Assembly (NCBI GenBank): GCA_944327465.1
Contig: CALVHH010000001.1
Location: forward strand, 1-64,000
Source: an uncultured Clostridia bacterium
GTDB lineage: Bacteria; Bacillota; Clostridia; Christensenellales; Borkfalkiaceae
Direction: 5' to 3'
Length of the DNA stretch: 64,000 nt
Shown: positions 51,881 to 60,162 of the stretch, in pieces
Layout: every line of letters begins with the position of its first letter
Numbering within the stretch: the first letter of the stretch is position 1
The notes under the pieces: model-generated
What the model saw: the letters and a program-made list of their open reading frames with translations, nothing else
What the model was told of the DNA's origin: nothing
Databases searched by the model: none
Made by a program: the position numbers and the translations under genes

Positions 51881-52903
51881 ATGAAAAAGGCGATAAAAGT
51901 TTTATTTACGGGCGGCACGATAGGCAGCGCCGCCATAGACGGCAAGGTAGACCTGGACGGCGGCGCCAACCGCAGGCTGCTGGACATGTACCGCGCTGAG
52001 CGCGGCGACGACGTGGCGTTCGACTGCGAAGAGCCCGTTTCCATGCTGTCGGAAAACGTGCACGAAGAGCAGCTGCACGACATTTACACCGCGGTGAAGG
52101 CGGTCGACGCGGCTGAGTACGACGGCATAATAATAACGCACGGCACCGATTCGCTGTGCATAAACGCGCACTACTTTTCGCTGACGCTGTGCGATATAGG
52201 TCTGCCCATAGTGCTCGTGTCCTCGCTTTACCCTTTGGAGGACGCAAGGCAGAACGGGCTCAAAAATTTTATCGCCGCCGTCGACTTTATCGAAAAGGGC
52301 AACGCACGCGGAGTGTTCGTGGCGTTTGCCAACGGCAACGCACCTGCCGAAATACACCTTGCGGGCAGGCTGATGTTCTGCGACCAGATCACAGGCTGGT
52401 ACAGGAGCGTGCTGGGCGAAAGCCTTGCCGTTGTGGAAAACGGCGAAGTGAAGTACCTTAAAGGTCAATCGCTGCCTTCGCGCAAAGAGCTCGCCGCGGG
52501 CGGCAAAAAGGCGGTTGCCCCCGATATATGCCGCGACGTAATGCTTATAACGGCGCGCTCGCTTTTGAATTTTTCGCTGTACGACTTCGACAGGCGTGCG
52601 CCGCGGGCAGTCATTTTGGAGCCATACCACAGCGATACGGTGTGCACTTCGGGGCGCAACCTAAACTTTAAACAGTTTGCAGCCTACTGCAAGGACAGGG
52701 GCGTCGAGGTGGTGATAGCTTCGGTGGACAGCCGCTCGAACGTATACGCCAGCGCCGTGGGGCTGCCCGAAAGCGTGATATGCGCCTACGACGAGTGCAC
52801 AGAGAGCGCGCTGACCAAGGTGATGTGTGCACTGGGCGCAGGGCTGGGCGCGGGGGCGTACCTGAAAGACGACATCTTTTTTGAAAAACTGCACCGCAGT
52901 TGA
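51881..52903 (+). CDS. L-asparaginase (type I-like)
   Basis: A 340-residue amidohydrolase that splits asparagine to aspartate and ammonia. The first catalytic Thr is in LFTGGTIGS, the second set in IITHGTDSLC, and the Lys/Asp region follows. No signal peptide is visible, so it is cytoplasmic. The start at 51881 lies at a normal distance from the transcription start; only a weak GGCGGAAG precedes it. rarA follows after 21 bp and is probably co-transcribed. Confidence 0.9.
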   Translation: MKKAIKVLFTGGTIGSAAIDGKVDLDGGANRRLLDMYRAERGDDVAFDCEEPVSMLSENVHEEQLHDIYTAVKAVDAAEYDGIIITHGTDSLCINAHYFSLTLCDIGLPIVLVSSLYPLEDARQNGLKNFIAAVDFIEKGNARGVFVAFANGNAPAEIHLAGRLMFCDQITGWYRSVLGESLAVVENGEVKYLKGQSLPSRKELAAGGKKAVAPDICRDVMLITARSLLNFSLYDFDRRAPRAVILEPYHSDTVCTSGRNLNFKQFAAYCKDRGVEVVIASVDSRSNVYASAVGLPESVICAYDECTESALTKVMCALGAGLGAGAYLKDDIFFEKLHRS

Positions 52904-52924
52904 TTGGCGGTCTTGGGGAGGTGA

Positions 52925-54259
52925 ATGATGGACTATCAGCCGACGCTGTTCGAAAGCGGAGTGCCTCAGCCGCTCGCCGAAAGGCTGAGGCCGAGGGACC
53001 TGGACGAATTCTGCGGGCAGGAGCACCTGCTGGGCGAAGGCAAGGTGCTGCGGCGCATGATCGAGAGCGACGCGGTGGGCTCGATGATATTCTGGGGTCC
53101 GCCCGGCGTGGGCAAGACGACGCTGGCGCGCATAATAGCGCACAGGACCAAGGCAAAATTTATCGACTTTTCTGCCGTGACGAGCGGCATAAAGGAGATA
53201 AAGGGCGTAATGGAGAACGCCGAGAGCGCACGGCGCTACGGGCGCAAGACCATACTGTTCGTGGACGAGATACACCGCTTCAACAAGGCGCAGCAGGACG
53301 CGTTTTTGCCGTACGTTGAAAAAGGCAGCATAATACTTATAGGCGCCACCACCGAAAACCCTTCGTTCGAGGTCAACGGGGCGCTGCTTTCGCGCTGCAA
53401 GGTGTTCGTGCTGCACGCGCTTTCGGCGGAAGATATCGTAAAACTTTTAAAGCGCGCCCTTGAAGACGAGCGCGGGTTCGGCGGTCAGAAGGTGGAAATA
53501 GCCCAAGACCTTATCGCGGCGATAGCCAACTTTGCAAACGGCGACGCCCGCGGGGCGCTCTCCACGCTGGAGATGGCTGTTTTGAACGGCGACGACGACG
53601 GGCAGGGCGGCATACGCGTGACCGCACAGAACATAGAGCAATGCACTTCGCGCAAGTCGCTGCTGTACGACAAGAAGGGCGAAGAGCACTACAACCTGAT
53701 ATCGGCGCTGCACAAGTCGATGAGAAATTCCGACCCTGACGCCGCCGTGTACTGGCTGGCGAGGATGCTTGAAGCGGGCGAAGACCCCGTATATATCGCC
53801 CGCCGCGTGACGAGGTTTGCAAGCGAGGACGTGGGGCTGGCAGACCCGAGGGCGCTTTCTATCGCCATTGACGCCTTTGAAGCATGCAGGCTGATAGGCA
53901 TGCCCGAGTGCAGCGTGCATCTGACGCAGGCGGTGGTGTACATGTCGCTGGCACCCAAGTCCAACGCGCTGTATATGGCGTACGAGAGCGCCAAAAAGGA
54001 CGCGCTGACGCAGCTTTCGGAGCCCGTTCCGTTGGTGATACGCAACGCGCCGACAAAGCTGATGAAGGAGCTGGACTACGGAAAGGGATATGAGTACGCG
54101 CACGACGCAAAGGACAAGCTGACGGCTATGCAGTGCCTGCCCGACAGCCTTGAAGGCAGGCGGTACTACCGCCCCGACGGCAAGGGCGAAGAGGGCGAAT
54201 TCAAGGACAGGCTGGAGCGCATAACAGAATGGAAAAAACGGCACAGAAAGGACGATTGA
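52925..54259 (+). CDS. rarA: Replication-associated recombination ATPase RarA (MgsA)
   Basis: A 444-residue AAA+ protein acting at stalled forks. Walker A GPPGVGKTT (about 58-66), Walker B VDEIHRF and sensor ATTENPSFE are present, followed by the RarA C-terminal domain with APKSNALYMAYESA. Two ATGs lie side by side after GGGGAGGTGA; the second (52928) is equally possible. Confidence 0.95.
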   Translation: MMDYQPTLFESGVPQPLAERLRPRDLDEFCGQEHLLGEGKVLRRMIESDAVGSMIFWGPPGVGKTTLARIIAHRTKAKFIDFSAVTSGIKEIKGVMENAESARRYGRKTILFVDEIHRFNKAQQDAFLPYVEKGSIILIGATTENPSFEVNGALLSRCKVFVLHALSAEDIVKLLKRALEDERGFGGQKVEIAQDLIAAIANFANGDARGALSTLEMAVLNGDDDGQGGIRVTAQNIEQCTSRKSLLYDKKGEEHYNLISALHKSMRNSDPDAAVYWLARMLEAGEDPVYIARRVTRFASEDVGLADPRALSIAIDAFEACRLIGMPECSVHLTQAVVYMSLAPKSNALYMAYESAKKDALTQLSEPVPLVIRNAPTKLMKELDYGKGYEYAHDAKDKLTAMQCLPDSLEGRRYYRPDGKGEEGEFKDRLERITEWKKRHRKDD

Positions 54260-54302
54260 GCGGCATATATGTGCCCGCCGATACAATTTAAGGCGATTTT
54301 AA

Positions 54303-54340
54303 AGCCGCCCGCCGCGGGGCATACCCCGCGGCGGGCGGCT
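54303..54340. terminator. Bidirectional hairpin between rarA and the YhaN-like gene
   Basis: A 17-bp perfect GC-rich stem with a CATA loop between convergent genes. The T run is weak on both sides (GCTTTATTTA on the plus strand). Confidence 0.6.
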
Positions 54341-54362
54341 GCTTTATTTATCCGCGCTCGGC

Positions 54363-56375
54363 TCAGCCGGGCTTGCGCGAATTGTTGCAGTAAAAGTAAA
54401 TTATCTGCCTATCTGCCGCCAGCGACGACAACAGCGCGGCGGCGTGCGCCATGTGCTCTTCGTCGAGGTCGGCGAACGGGTCGTCCAGAATGACGAAGGA
54501 CCGCTCGCTGCCGAACAGACTGTCGGCGAGGGCGAGGCGGAAACAGAGCGAGACGACCGCCCGCTGACCGCCCGACAGATGGTCGACGGGGCGAAGGCTG
54601 CCACCGCCTTCGTAGGTGACGACAAAGTCGTCGTCGATGTGCACGGCATTGCCGATGGCGCTCTTTAAAAGGTTTGCATACCTTTCGAACGCCTGCGTGA
54701 CGGGGCGGACGAAGTTGCCGCGCAGCGAGCGTTCGGCGGACTTTAAAAACGTGCCCGCCGCCGTATATGCCTTGAGCTTTGCACGGCGCCCGTCGAGGTC
54801 GCGCTGAGCTTCGCACAGCTGTATTTGGGCATCTTCGAGCTCGGCGACGACACTTTCGTCGTCGGATATGTCGCGGTCGAGCGCGGCGAGCACGCGCCTG
54901 AGCTCGTCTGCGCGGGTCGCCAGACCGCTTTCGGCGGGGACGGGGCGCTCGACGAGTCCGTTGTCGCGGGCGTACACCCTGGCGGCGTCCTCTTCTATTG
55001 CCGCCTCCCTGAACAGCGAGGCGTACTCGGCGGAATCGCGGGTTATGCGGGCAGCCGCGGCGGCATAGCCGCCCGAAGGGTCAGCCATCTTTGCCAGCAC
55101 CTTGTCGGCTCGGGCGCGGACGCGCTCGACGGCGGACATCCGAAGCTCGGGAATGAGCCGTTCGGGTTGGGGCTCCGGTTGGGGCTCGGGCTGCGCTTGA
55201 GCCGCTTCTTCGGCGGCGGGCACTGCCGCGCCTGCGGGCTTGCGCCTGCCGATGAGCATTATGCACACGGTGGCTATCAAAAAGAGTGCGCCCGCGGCGA
55301 GCGCTGCTATGCCGGCAAAGTTGCTCATAGGCATGAGCACGAAGCCCGCCACCATGAGCGCCAGCGACAGCACAAAGGATATGACTGCCGAAACGGCTAA
55401 CCTGCCGCCGTTTGCAGGCTTTGTCTGAGCCGTCGGCTCGGGCTGAGGTTGAGGCTGAGGCGCGGGCTCGGGTTGGGGCGCAGGTTGGGGCTCGGGCGGG
55501 ACTATCGATTCGAGCCCCGCGGCGGCGTTGAGCGCGGCGATGTCCTCCTGCGAGGGAAAGCCCGAAGGATATGCCGCCTTTATCTGCTCTATGCGCGCCC
55601 GCTTTTGCTGCACGGCGGTGCGCATGGCTTCCAGCCGCGACCACTTTTCGTTGGTCACCGCGGCGGCGGAGAGGCGGCGCTGCGCCTCTTCGACTGCGCG
55701 GAGCTCGGCGGCTATCGCCGAACTCTTGGCGTACTTTTCATCCAGCCCGGCAGACACCGCGCCCAAATCGGAGATGTGCGCCTGCAATTTTTTGATTTTG
55801 CTTTCGAGGGCGGGTATCTCGCCCCTGCCTCCCCTGCCGAGCAGATTTTTTGAGGCTTTGTCGAGCGCGGCGAGCGCGGGAGGCAGGCTGTACTGCCCCG
55901 CCGCACGCGAGGCGTATTGGCTGAGGCGGGCGTTTATGCCGCCCGTAGAGGTCAGTTCGGAGGGCTCCGAGGTTATGAACAGTGCGCGGACGAAGGACTG
56001 TTCGTCCAGCCCGAACACCCGTTGACCTATTCCGCCCGCAAAATCGCGGCAGAGCGCACCGCCGCAGTACACCTTGGCGTCGTCGCCCGAAGTCGAATCG
56101 AAAAACCGCTCGATGCGGTAGACCTTGCCTTTCCATTCAAATGTGAGGTTGCCGCCGTACCTGCCGCCCGAAAAGGGGGCGAAGTGGCGGCGCTCGTTGA
56201 AACGCGAGCGCGAGGTGTCGGCGGGCAGACCGTAGAACATCGCCTTGATGAAGCATGCCAGCGTCGTCTTGCCGCCGCCGTTGGGCGAATAGAGCGCGTT
56301 GAGCCCGCCGCCGAATTCATAGTCGAGCCCGCAGAGCGAGCCGAAATTTTCTATATGACAGCGCAGAATATTCAC
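54363..56375 (-). CDS. YhaN/SbcC-like AAA ATPase with internal membrane hairpin
   Basis: A 670-residue ATPase of the SMC/Rad50 class. Walker A is SPNGGGKTTL (31-40), the signature is LSGGQRAVV, and Walker B is FVILDDPFADLD near the C-terminus. Coiled-coil segments lie between about 165 and 270 and about 430 and 570. In the middle two membrane helices (about 326-350 and 353-375) are flanked by Pro/Gln-rich linkers (PQPEP repeats at about 293-317 and 395-406), as seen in the Firmicute YhaN group. It overlaps the nuclease partner gene by ATGA. Confidence 0.88.
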   Translation of the reverse strand: MNILRCHIENFGSLCGLDYEFGGGLNALYSPNGGGKTTLACFIKAMFYGLPADTSRSRFNERRHFAPFSGGRYGGNLTFEWKGKVYRIERFFDSTSGDDAKVYCGGALCRDFAGGIGQRVFGLDEQSFVRALFITSEPSELTSTGGINARLSQYASRAAGQYSLPPALAALDKASKNLLGRGGRGEIPALESKIKKLQAHISDLGAVSAGLDEKYAKSSAIAAELRAVEEAQRRLSAAAVTNEKWSRLEAMRTAVQQKRARIEQIKAAYPSGFPSQEDIAALNAAAGLESIVPPEPQPAPQPEPAPQPQPQPEPTAQTKPANGGRLAVSAVISFVLSLALMVAGFVLMPMSNFAGIAALAAGALFLIATVCIMLIGRRKPAGAAVPAAEEAAQAQPEPQPEPQPERLIPELRMSAVERVRARADKVLAKMADPSGGYAAAAARITRDSAEYASLFREAAIEEDAARVYARDNGLVERPVPAESGLATRADELRRVLAALDRDISDDESVVAELEDAQIQLCEAQRDLDGRRAKLKAYTAAGTFLKSAERSLRGNFVRPVTQAFERYANLLKSAIGNAVHIDDDFVVTYEGGGSLRPVDHLSGGQRAVVSLCFRLALADSLFGSERSFVILDDPFADLDEEHMAHAAALLSSLAADRQIIYFYCNNSRKPG

Positions 56376-57433
56376 AGTTCCTCCTCCCTTCCTTCCAGAG
56401 CACGCAGTCCGGCGTCTATTATCATGCGCCGCTCGGGCTCGGTGTAGCCTTCGGCATCCATGACCTCGCGCACGAATCTGCCCCTGAGCGTGGGGTCGGC
56501 GGCGAGGGCTGAAAGGTCGATGCGGCGACGAGTCTCATCTTTGACGGAGACGCCGCGGTAGTGAGGTTCGAGCTCCTTTTGCACATCGGCGGCGAGGGAC
56601 GGACAATCGAAACACGCCTCGCCTTTGAGCGTTACCCGCACCATATCCTTTGATGAAGGCGGACAGGCAGCCTTTGCCGCACGGGCAGCCGAAAGCCAGT
56701 CGGCACAGGCAGAGATATCCACGCAGACGTCGTGCACGGTGCGGGCGGCAAAGGGAACAAAGGCGCTGTAAACCGTGCGCCCCGCCTGCAGGGCGACAAA
56801 GCCCTTGGCGCCGCACTCATCGTACCCCCTGCCTTCGGGACAGCCGCTGTATGCGTACACGCCGCGCTCATCCAGCCTGCCGCTCTTGAACGAGTGTATG
56901 TGCCCGAGGGCGAGATAGTCGATGTTGCGGCAGCGCAGTTTGGAGATATCTATGTCCTCGTCGCCATGCCCGCGGGAGAGCTGACCGTGCAGCATGACGA
57001 TATTTGTCTTGGCGGGGTTGAGGCGGAGCGTAGAATACATGGACAGGCGGTTGCTTTCGCAGAGCTCTATGCCCGCCACCACCACGTCGCCGTAGGTGTA
57101 GTAGCTCCACTCGGTGCCGAACGTCTTTAAGTTGGGCAGCGATTCGGTATAGCTCTGACCGACGTCATGATTGCCGCGGAGATAGAAAAAGTCGAGCGAA
57201 GGGTGCAGTTTTACTATATTGTAAAAGTACTCCTTGTCCTTTTTGAGCGGGCGGTCGCTGTCGAAGGCGTCGCCGCAGATGAGTATGCCGGCAAATCCGC
57301 CCTCGGAGGCGTAGTCCGCCATGCGGCCGAATGTGGCGCGCAGTTCGCGGCGGCGCTCTTCGCGCATGTCGGCGGGCAGCCCCGCAAGCGGCGAGCCGAG
57401 GTGGATATCGGCACAGTGCAAAAGTTTGATCAT
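56372..57433 (-). CDS. YhaO/SbcD-like metallophosphoesterase
   Basis: A 353-residue partner of the ATPase downstream. Metal motifs in order: CADIHLG, GDAFDSD, RGNHD, MLHGQ and LGHIHS. The Mre11-type core occupies about 1-250; a C-terminal capping part follows. It probably forms a DNA-end-processing nuclease complex with the YhaN-like ATPase. The two genes overlap by four bases. Confidence 0.9.
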   Translation of the reverse strand: MIKLLHCADIHLGSPLAGLPADMREERRRELRATFGRMADYASEGGFAGILICGDAFDSDRPLKKDKEYFYNIVKLHPSLDFFYLRGNHDVGQSYTESLPNLKTFGTEWSYYTYGDVVVAGIELCESNRLSMYSTLRLNPAKTNIVMLHGQLSRGHGDEDIDISKLRCRNIDYLALGHIHSFKSGRLDERGVYAYSGCPEGRGYDECGAKGFVALQAGRTVYSAFVPFAARTVHDVCVDISACADWLSAARAAKAACPPSSKDMVRVTLKGEACFDCPSLAADVQKELEPHYRGVSVKDETRRRIDLSALAADPTLRGRFVREVMDAEGYTEPERRMIIDAGLRALEGREEEL

Positions 57434-57568
57434 ATGTAAAAGCCTCTTTGTTTAAATTGCAGCGTTCCGCCGCACCATGCTCCTCTGACGAGGGCGACAG
57501 CGAGCCGAGGGGGGCTCTGCCCTTAATCCTTCTACGAGCCCCCCTCCGGTCGACCGCGCCAAACAGTT

Positions 57569-57802
57569 AGATTTCTCGACTGCGCTCGAAATGACAGGGC
57601 GATGTATTTCGACCGTTTTTTTCTTTTTATCATTTCACACGCCCTTTTGTCATTTCGACCGAAGCATAGTTTTTTTCCTTAGCATTCGCGCAAAACCGTT
57701 GCTTTTGCGCGAAAGAGGAGCGGCAACGAAGCGAAGTTGCAAGGCGCGTTTACGCGGCTTGCTTAGAGCGCAGCTTGCCGCGACGAGCGCGTGGAGAAAT
57801 CT
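57569..57802 (-). repeat. Dispersed repeat, copy E
   Basis: It is bounded by AGATTTCTC and GAGAAATCT, in the same orientation as copy D and nearly identical to it over the conserved block. Outside the bounds, GGTCGACCGCGCC on the left and GTCGACCGCGC on the right suggest the element includes further terminal sequence. Its right flank (GGGCACATAGTGCCCGACAAAA) is the inverted left flank of copy B. Confidence 0.85.
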
Positions 57803-57932
57803 GGGCACATAGTGCCCGACAAAAGGTCGTCGACCGCGCTTTACTGTCAGATTTCTAAGCGCGCTCGAACTTACATATTCAATTATACAGTTGCGATTGC
57901 CGACTGTCAACAATTGCACGCCATAAAAGACA

Positions 57933-57963
57933 GGCGGTGCCCGCGCATTGCGCGGGCACCGCC
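57933..57963 (-). terminator. Terminator of the 442-residue membrane protein gene
   Basis: A 15-bp perfect stem, followed on the minus strand by TGTCTTTTATGG, 28 bp past the stop. Confidence 0.7.
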
Positions 57964-57991
57964 GTTATGCCGCGTGAAAACGGCAGTCAGA

Positions 57992-59320
57992 TCAGTTGTC
58001 CATGGAATTCTTTATCTTGCGTATCTTGTGCTTGATGGGGAAGAACCAGAATATGGAGATGAGCCACAGCACTGCAAGGCAGATGCCCGAAACTATGCCC
58101 GAACCGCCGAACGACATAGGTATCTGCGTTGCGAGGGTAAGGATCTCGGCAGCTTCGCCGGTGACCGTGCCCGCGAGAAGCTGGGGCGCGAGCGTGAGCG
58201 CGAAGAAGGGCGCCAGCACGAACAGCACGCAGGGCAGCCAGCACAGCAGCTTTACGTACCACATGGTGAAGCGCTTGTTGGGGCAGAACAGCTTGATGAG
58301 CGCGATGACTGCCATGATCGCCCACATGAGCGATGTGAGACCTATAGTTGCGGCAGCTACGGCAAAGAGCGCGGTGCCTATCACGGACGCCTGTTCATCG
58401 GGAATTTCGGCAATGTAGTTTTGCAGCATCTCGTTGAGGTCGAGCGAGGAGCCCGAGCTACCTTCGCCCTCGGGAGACGAGGTATCCGAAGCGGCGACGT
58501 TTACCCTGCCGAGAGCCGACGAGGGCGTGACGGAGGGAATATCTTCGGGCAGGTTGTCGGGGTTGAGGTCGTCGAGGTTGAAGCCGTACTTTTCTGCTAA
58601 GGTCTCGATAGCCTGGATGAACGAGAACGTGCCGTCATCCTTTTTGCCCGCTTCGACGGCTTCATCGAAGTAGCCCATTATAGTTTCCTTGTCTTCGGCG
58701 GTGAGGTCGTAGCCGAGCTCTTCGGCGACGCTGTCGGCTGCTGTGCCGAACTGCTCCTTTGCCTGCTCATAGTTGCCGCTTGACAGCGATTCCGAGACCG
58801 CCTCCACCTGTTCGAGGTCGACCGATTCAAGCTCTTCGAAGTTGATGCCGGCGTCCTCGAGCTGGTCCTGCGTAGCCTGTGCGACCATGTACACCGTCAT
58901 GCGGGGCATCATCTGCGCGAGCATGCCGTCCACCGTCTCTTCGAGCTTATCTGCGTTGGAAGCTATGTAGTCGCGCACTTCCTGAGGCTGAGGCGTAACG
59001 CCGAGCATTAATGCGCCCAGAGGGTCTACGTTCAGCTCTACCTTGGTGTATACGTCCTTGCTGACGTATTCGAGCATCTGCAAAGTTTCGTCATCTTCGG
59101 CAGCGCCTTCGCCGTTATCCTGTATGTATTCGAGCACGGCGGAAAAATTGTCGCCCGTAACGGTGACGTCCACGCTGAGCATGGGCATGAAGAGCTGACC
59201 TATTATGGCGACTATCGCAATGATTATGGCAACGATGTTTGCGGGGATGAGCATCCGCTGATATTTTTTGTGCTCTTCTTTCAGCGAATCGATGTCCCAA
59301 TCCTGATAGTTTTTAGCCAT
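57992..59320 (-). CDS. Unknown membrane protein with large external domain (442 aa)
   Basis: Unrecognised family. A cytoplasmic N-terminus (about 1-22) leads to one helix (about 25-47), a predicted external domain of about 260 residues rich in acidic residues and helices, and then four membrane helices (about 312-335, 338-362, 368-392 and 405-430). The first helix plus Asp-Asn-Phe loop and the DEDE-like linker give no clue to function. AAGGAG lies upstream, with its own promoter. Confidence 0.7.
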   Translation of the reverse strand: MAKNYQDWDIDSLKEEHKKYQRMLIPANIVAIIIAIVAIIGQLFMPMLSVDVTVTGDNFSAVLEYIQDNGEGAAEDDETLQMLEYVSKDVYTKVELNVDPLGALMLGVTPQPQEVRDYIASNADKLEETVDGMLAQMMPRMTVYMVAQATQDQLEDAGINFEELESVDLEQVEAVSESLSSGNYEQAKEQFGTAADSVAEELGYDLTAEDKETIMGYFDEAVEAGKKDDGTFSFIQAIETLAEKYGFNLDDLNPDNLPEDIPSVTPSSALGRVNVAASDTSSPEGEGSSGSSLDLNEMLQNYIAEIPDEQASVIGTALFAVAAATIGLTSLMWAIMAVIALIKLFCPNKRFTMWYVKLLCWLPCVLFVLAPFFALTLAPQLLAGTVTGEAAEILTLATQIPMSFGGSGIVSGICLAVLWLISIFWFFPIKHKIRKIKNSMDN

Positions 59321-59373
59321 TGATTTTACTCCTTACTTATTTTTCACGAAATAAACACATTTTTCGCATAGGT

Positions 59374-59402
59374 ATAATAGCACAATGCCTGCCGTCTGTC
59401 AA
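59374..59402 (-). promoter_or_regulatory. Promoter of the 442-residue membrane protein gene
   Basis: On the minus strand TTGACA, 17 bp, TATTAT. Confidence 0.7.
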
Positions 59403-59525
59403 CGAATAAAATAATATTTTAAACGATTTTACATGTGCATATACGCTATTATATATACTTAAGCGGTAAAAGTTGCCAAAAAACGTCTGATTCTGGCGCA
59501 CGCGCGGGCAATTTAAAACCCGCTG

Positions 59526-59554
59526 TTGACAAACGGGCGGGGCTGTGCTACACT
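59526..59554 (+). promoter_or_regulatory. Promoter of the four-helix protein gene
   Basis: TTGACA, 17 bp, TACACT, about 45 bp before the start codon. Confidence 0.65.
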
Positions 59555-59598
59555 TATGATACGGGCGGGCGACCTCCCGAAAAAAAAATGGAGGAAAA

Positions 59599-60072
59599 AT
59601 GATGTCAAAAAAATCCAAAAAAATAAGCACCCCGCTGCTGGTGGGCGCAATAGCTTCGCTGGTGTTCCTCATCCTCGCCATAGTGGGCATAAGCCTTGAA
59701 AACTGGGTGGCTTCGGAGCTGCTTGGCGAGAGCGTACCCACTTCGCTGAGCGACTGCACCAAGTTCGACATGGCGATAGCCGACACCATGAGCGCGTTTG
59801 CTATCATAACCATAATAGCCGCCGCGGCTACGGTGGTGGGCGCAATAGCTTCGCTGGTGCTCAACTTTAAGCTCATAAAGCTGATTGCCGCAATAGCCGG
59901 CGCGGCGGCGATAGTGTGCGCGGTGATAACCATTATATGCACATACTCGTTCTGCAACGACACGTTCGGCAACCAGCTTCTCAACACCGCGCCTTCGGCA
60001 GGCGCATGGCTGCTGACGATAGGCGGCGCGCTGAGCGGACTGGCAGGTGCGTTTACGGCGCTCAAGAGATGA
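59599..60072 (+). CDS. Unknown four-helix membrane protein (157 aa)
   Basis: Unrecognised family. Four hydrophobic segments (about 12-33, 60-86, 88-115 and 130-153) surround an external loop with a Cys (ENWVASELLG...DCTKF). GGAGGAAAA precedes two adjacent ATGs; either may be used. It is divergent from the 442-residue protein and has its own terminator. Confidence 0.75.
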   Translation: MMSKKSKKISTPLLVGAIASLVFLILAIVGISLENWVASELLGESVPTSLSDCTKFDMAIADTMSAFAIITIIAAAATVVGAIASLVLNFKLIKLIAAIAGAAAIVCAVITIICTYSFCNDTFGNQLLNTAPSAGAWLLTIGGALSGLAGAFTALKR

Positions 60073-60094
60073 CAAAAAACCTATAAAACCACCG

Positions 60095-60120
60095 TTGGGC
60101 GGCACATATGTGCCGCCCAA
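60095..60120 (+). terminator. Terminator after the four-helix protein gene
   Basis: A perfect 26-bp palindrome (TTGGGCGGCACAT and complement) followed by TTTCTTTTT. Confidence 0.8.
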
Positions 60121-60162
60121 TTTCTTTTTATGCGTCAAAATGCGATTCTGCGGACGAGGCGC

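Larger units (their letters stand above)
57434..57991. other. Gene-free stretch with dispersed repeat and terminator
   Basis: These 558 bases hold the leader of the phosphoesterase gene, a G-rich block (GAGCCGAGGGGGG), repeat copy E (57569-57802) with flanking GTCGACCGCGC ends, and a terminator at 57933-57963. No gene is credible. Confidence 0.65.
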
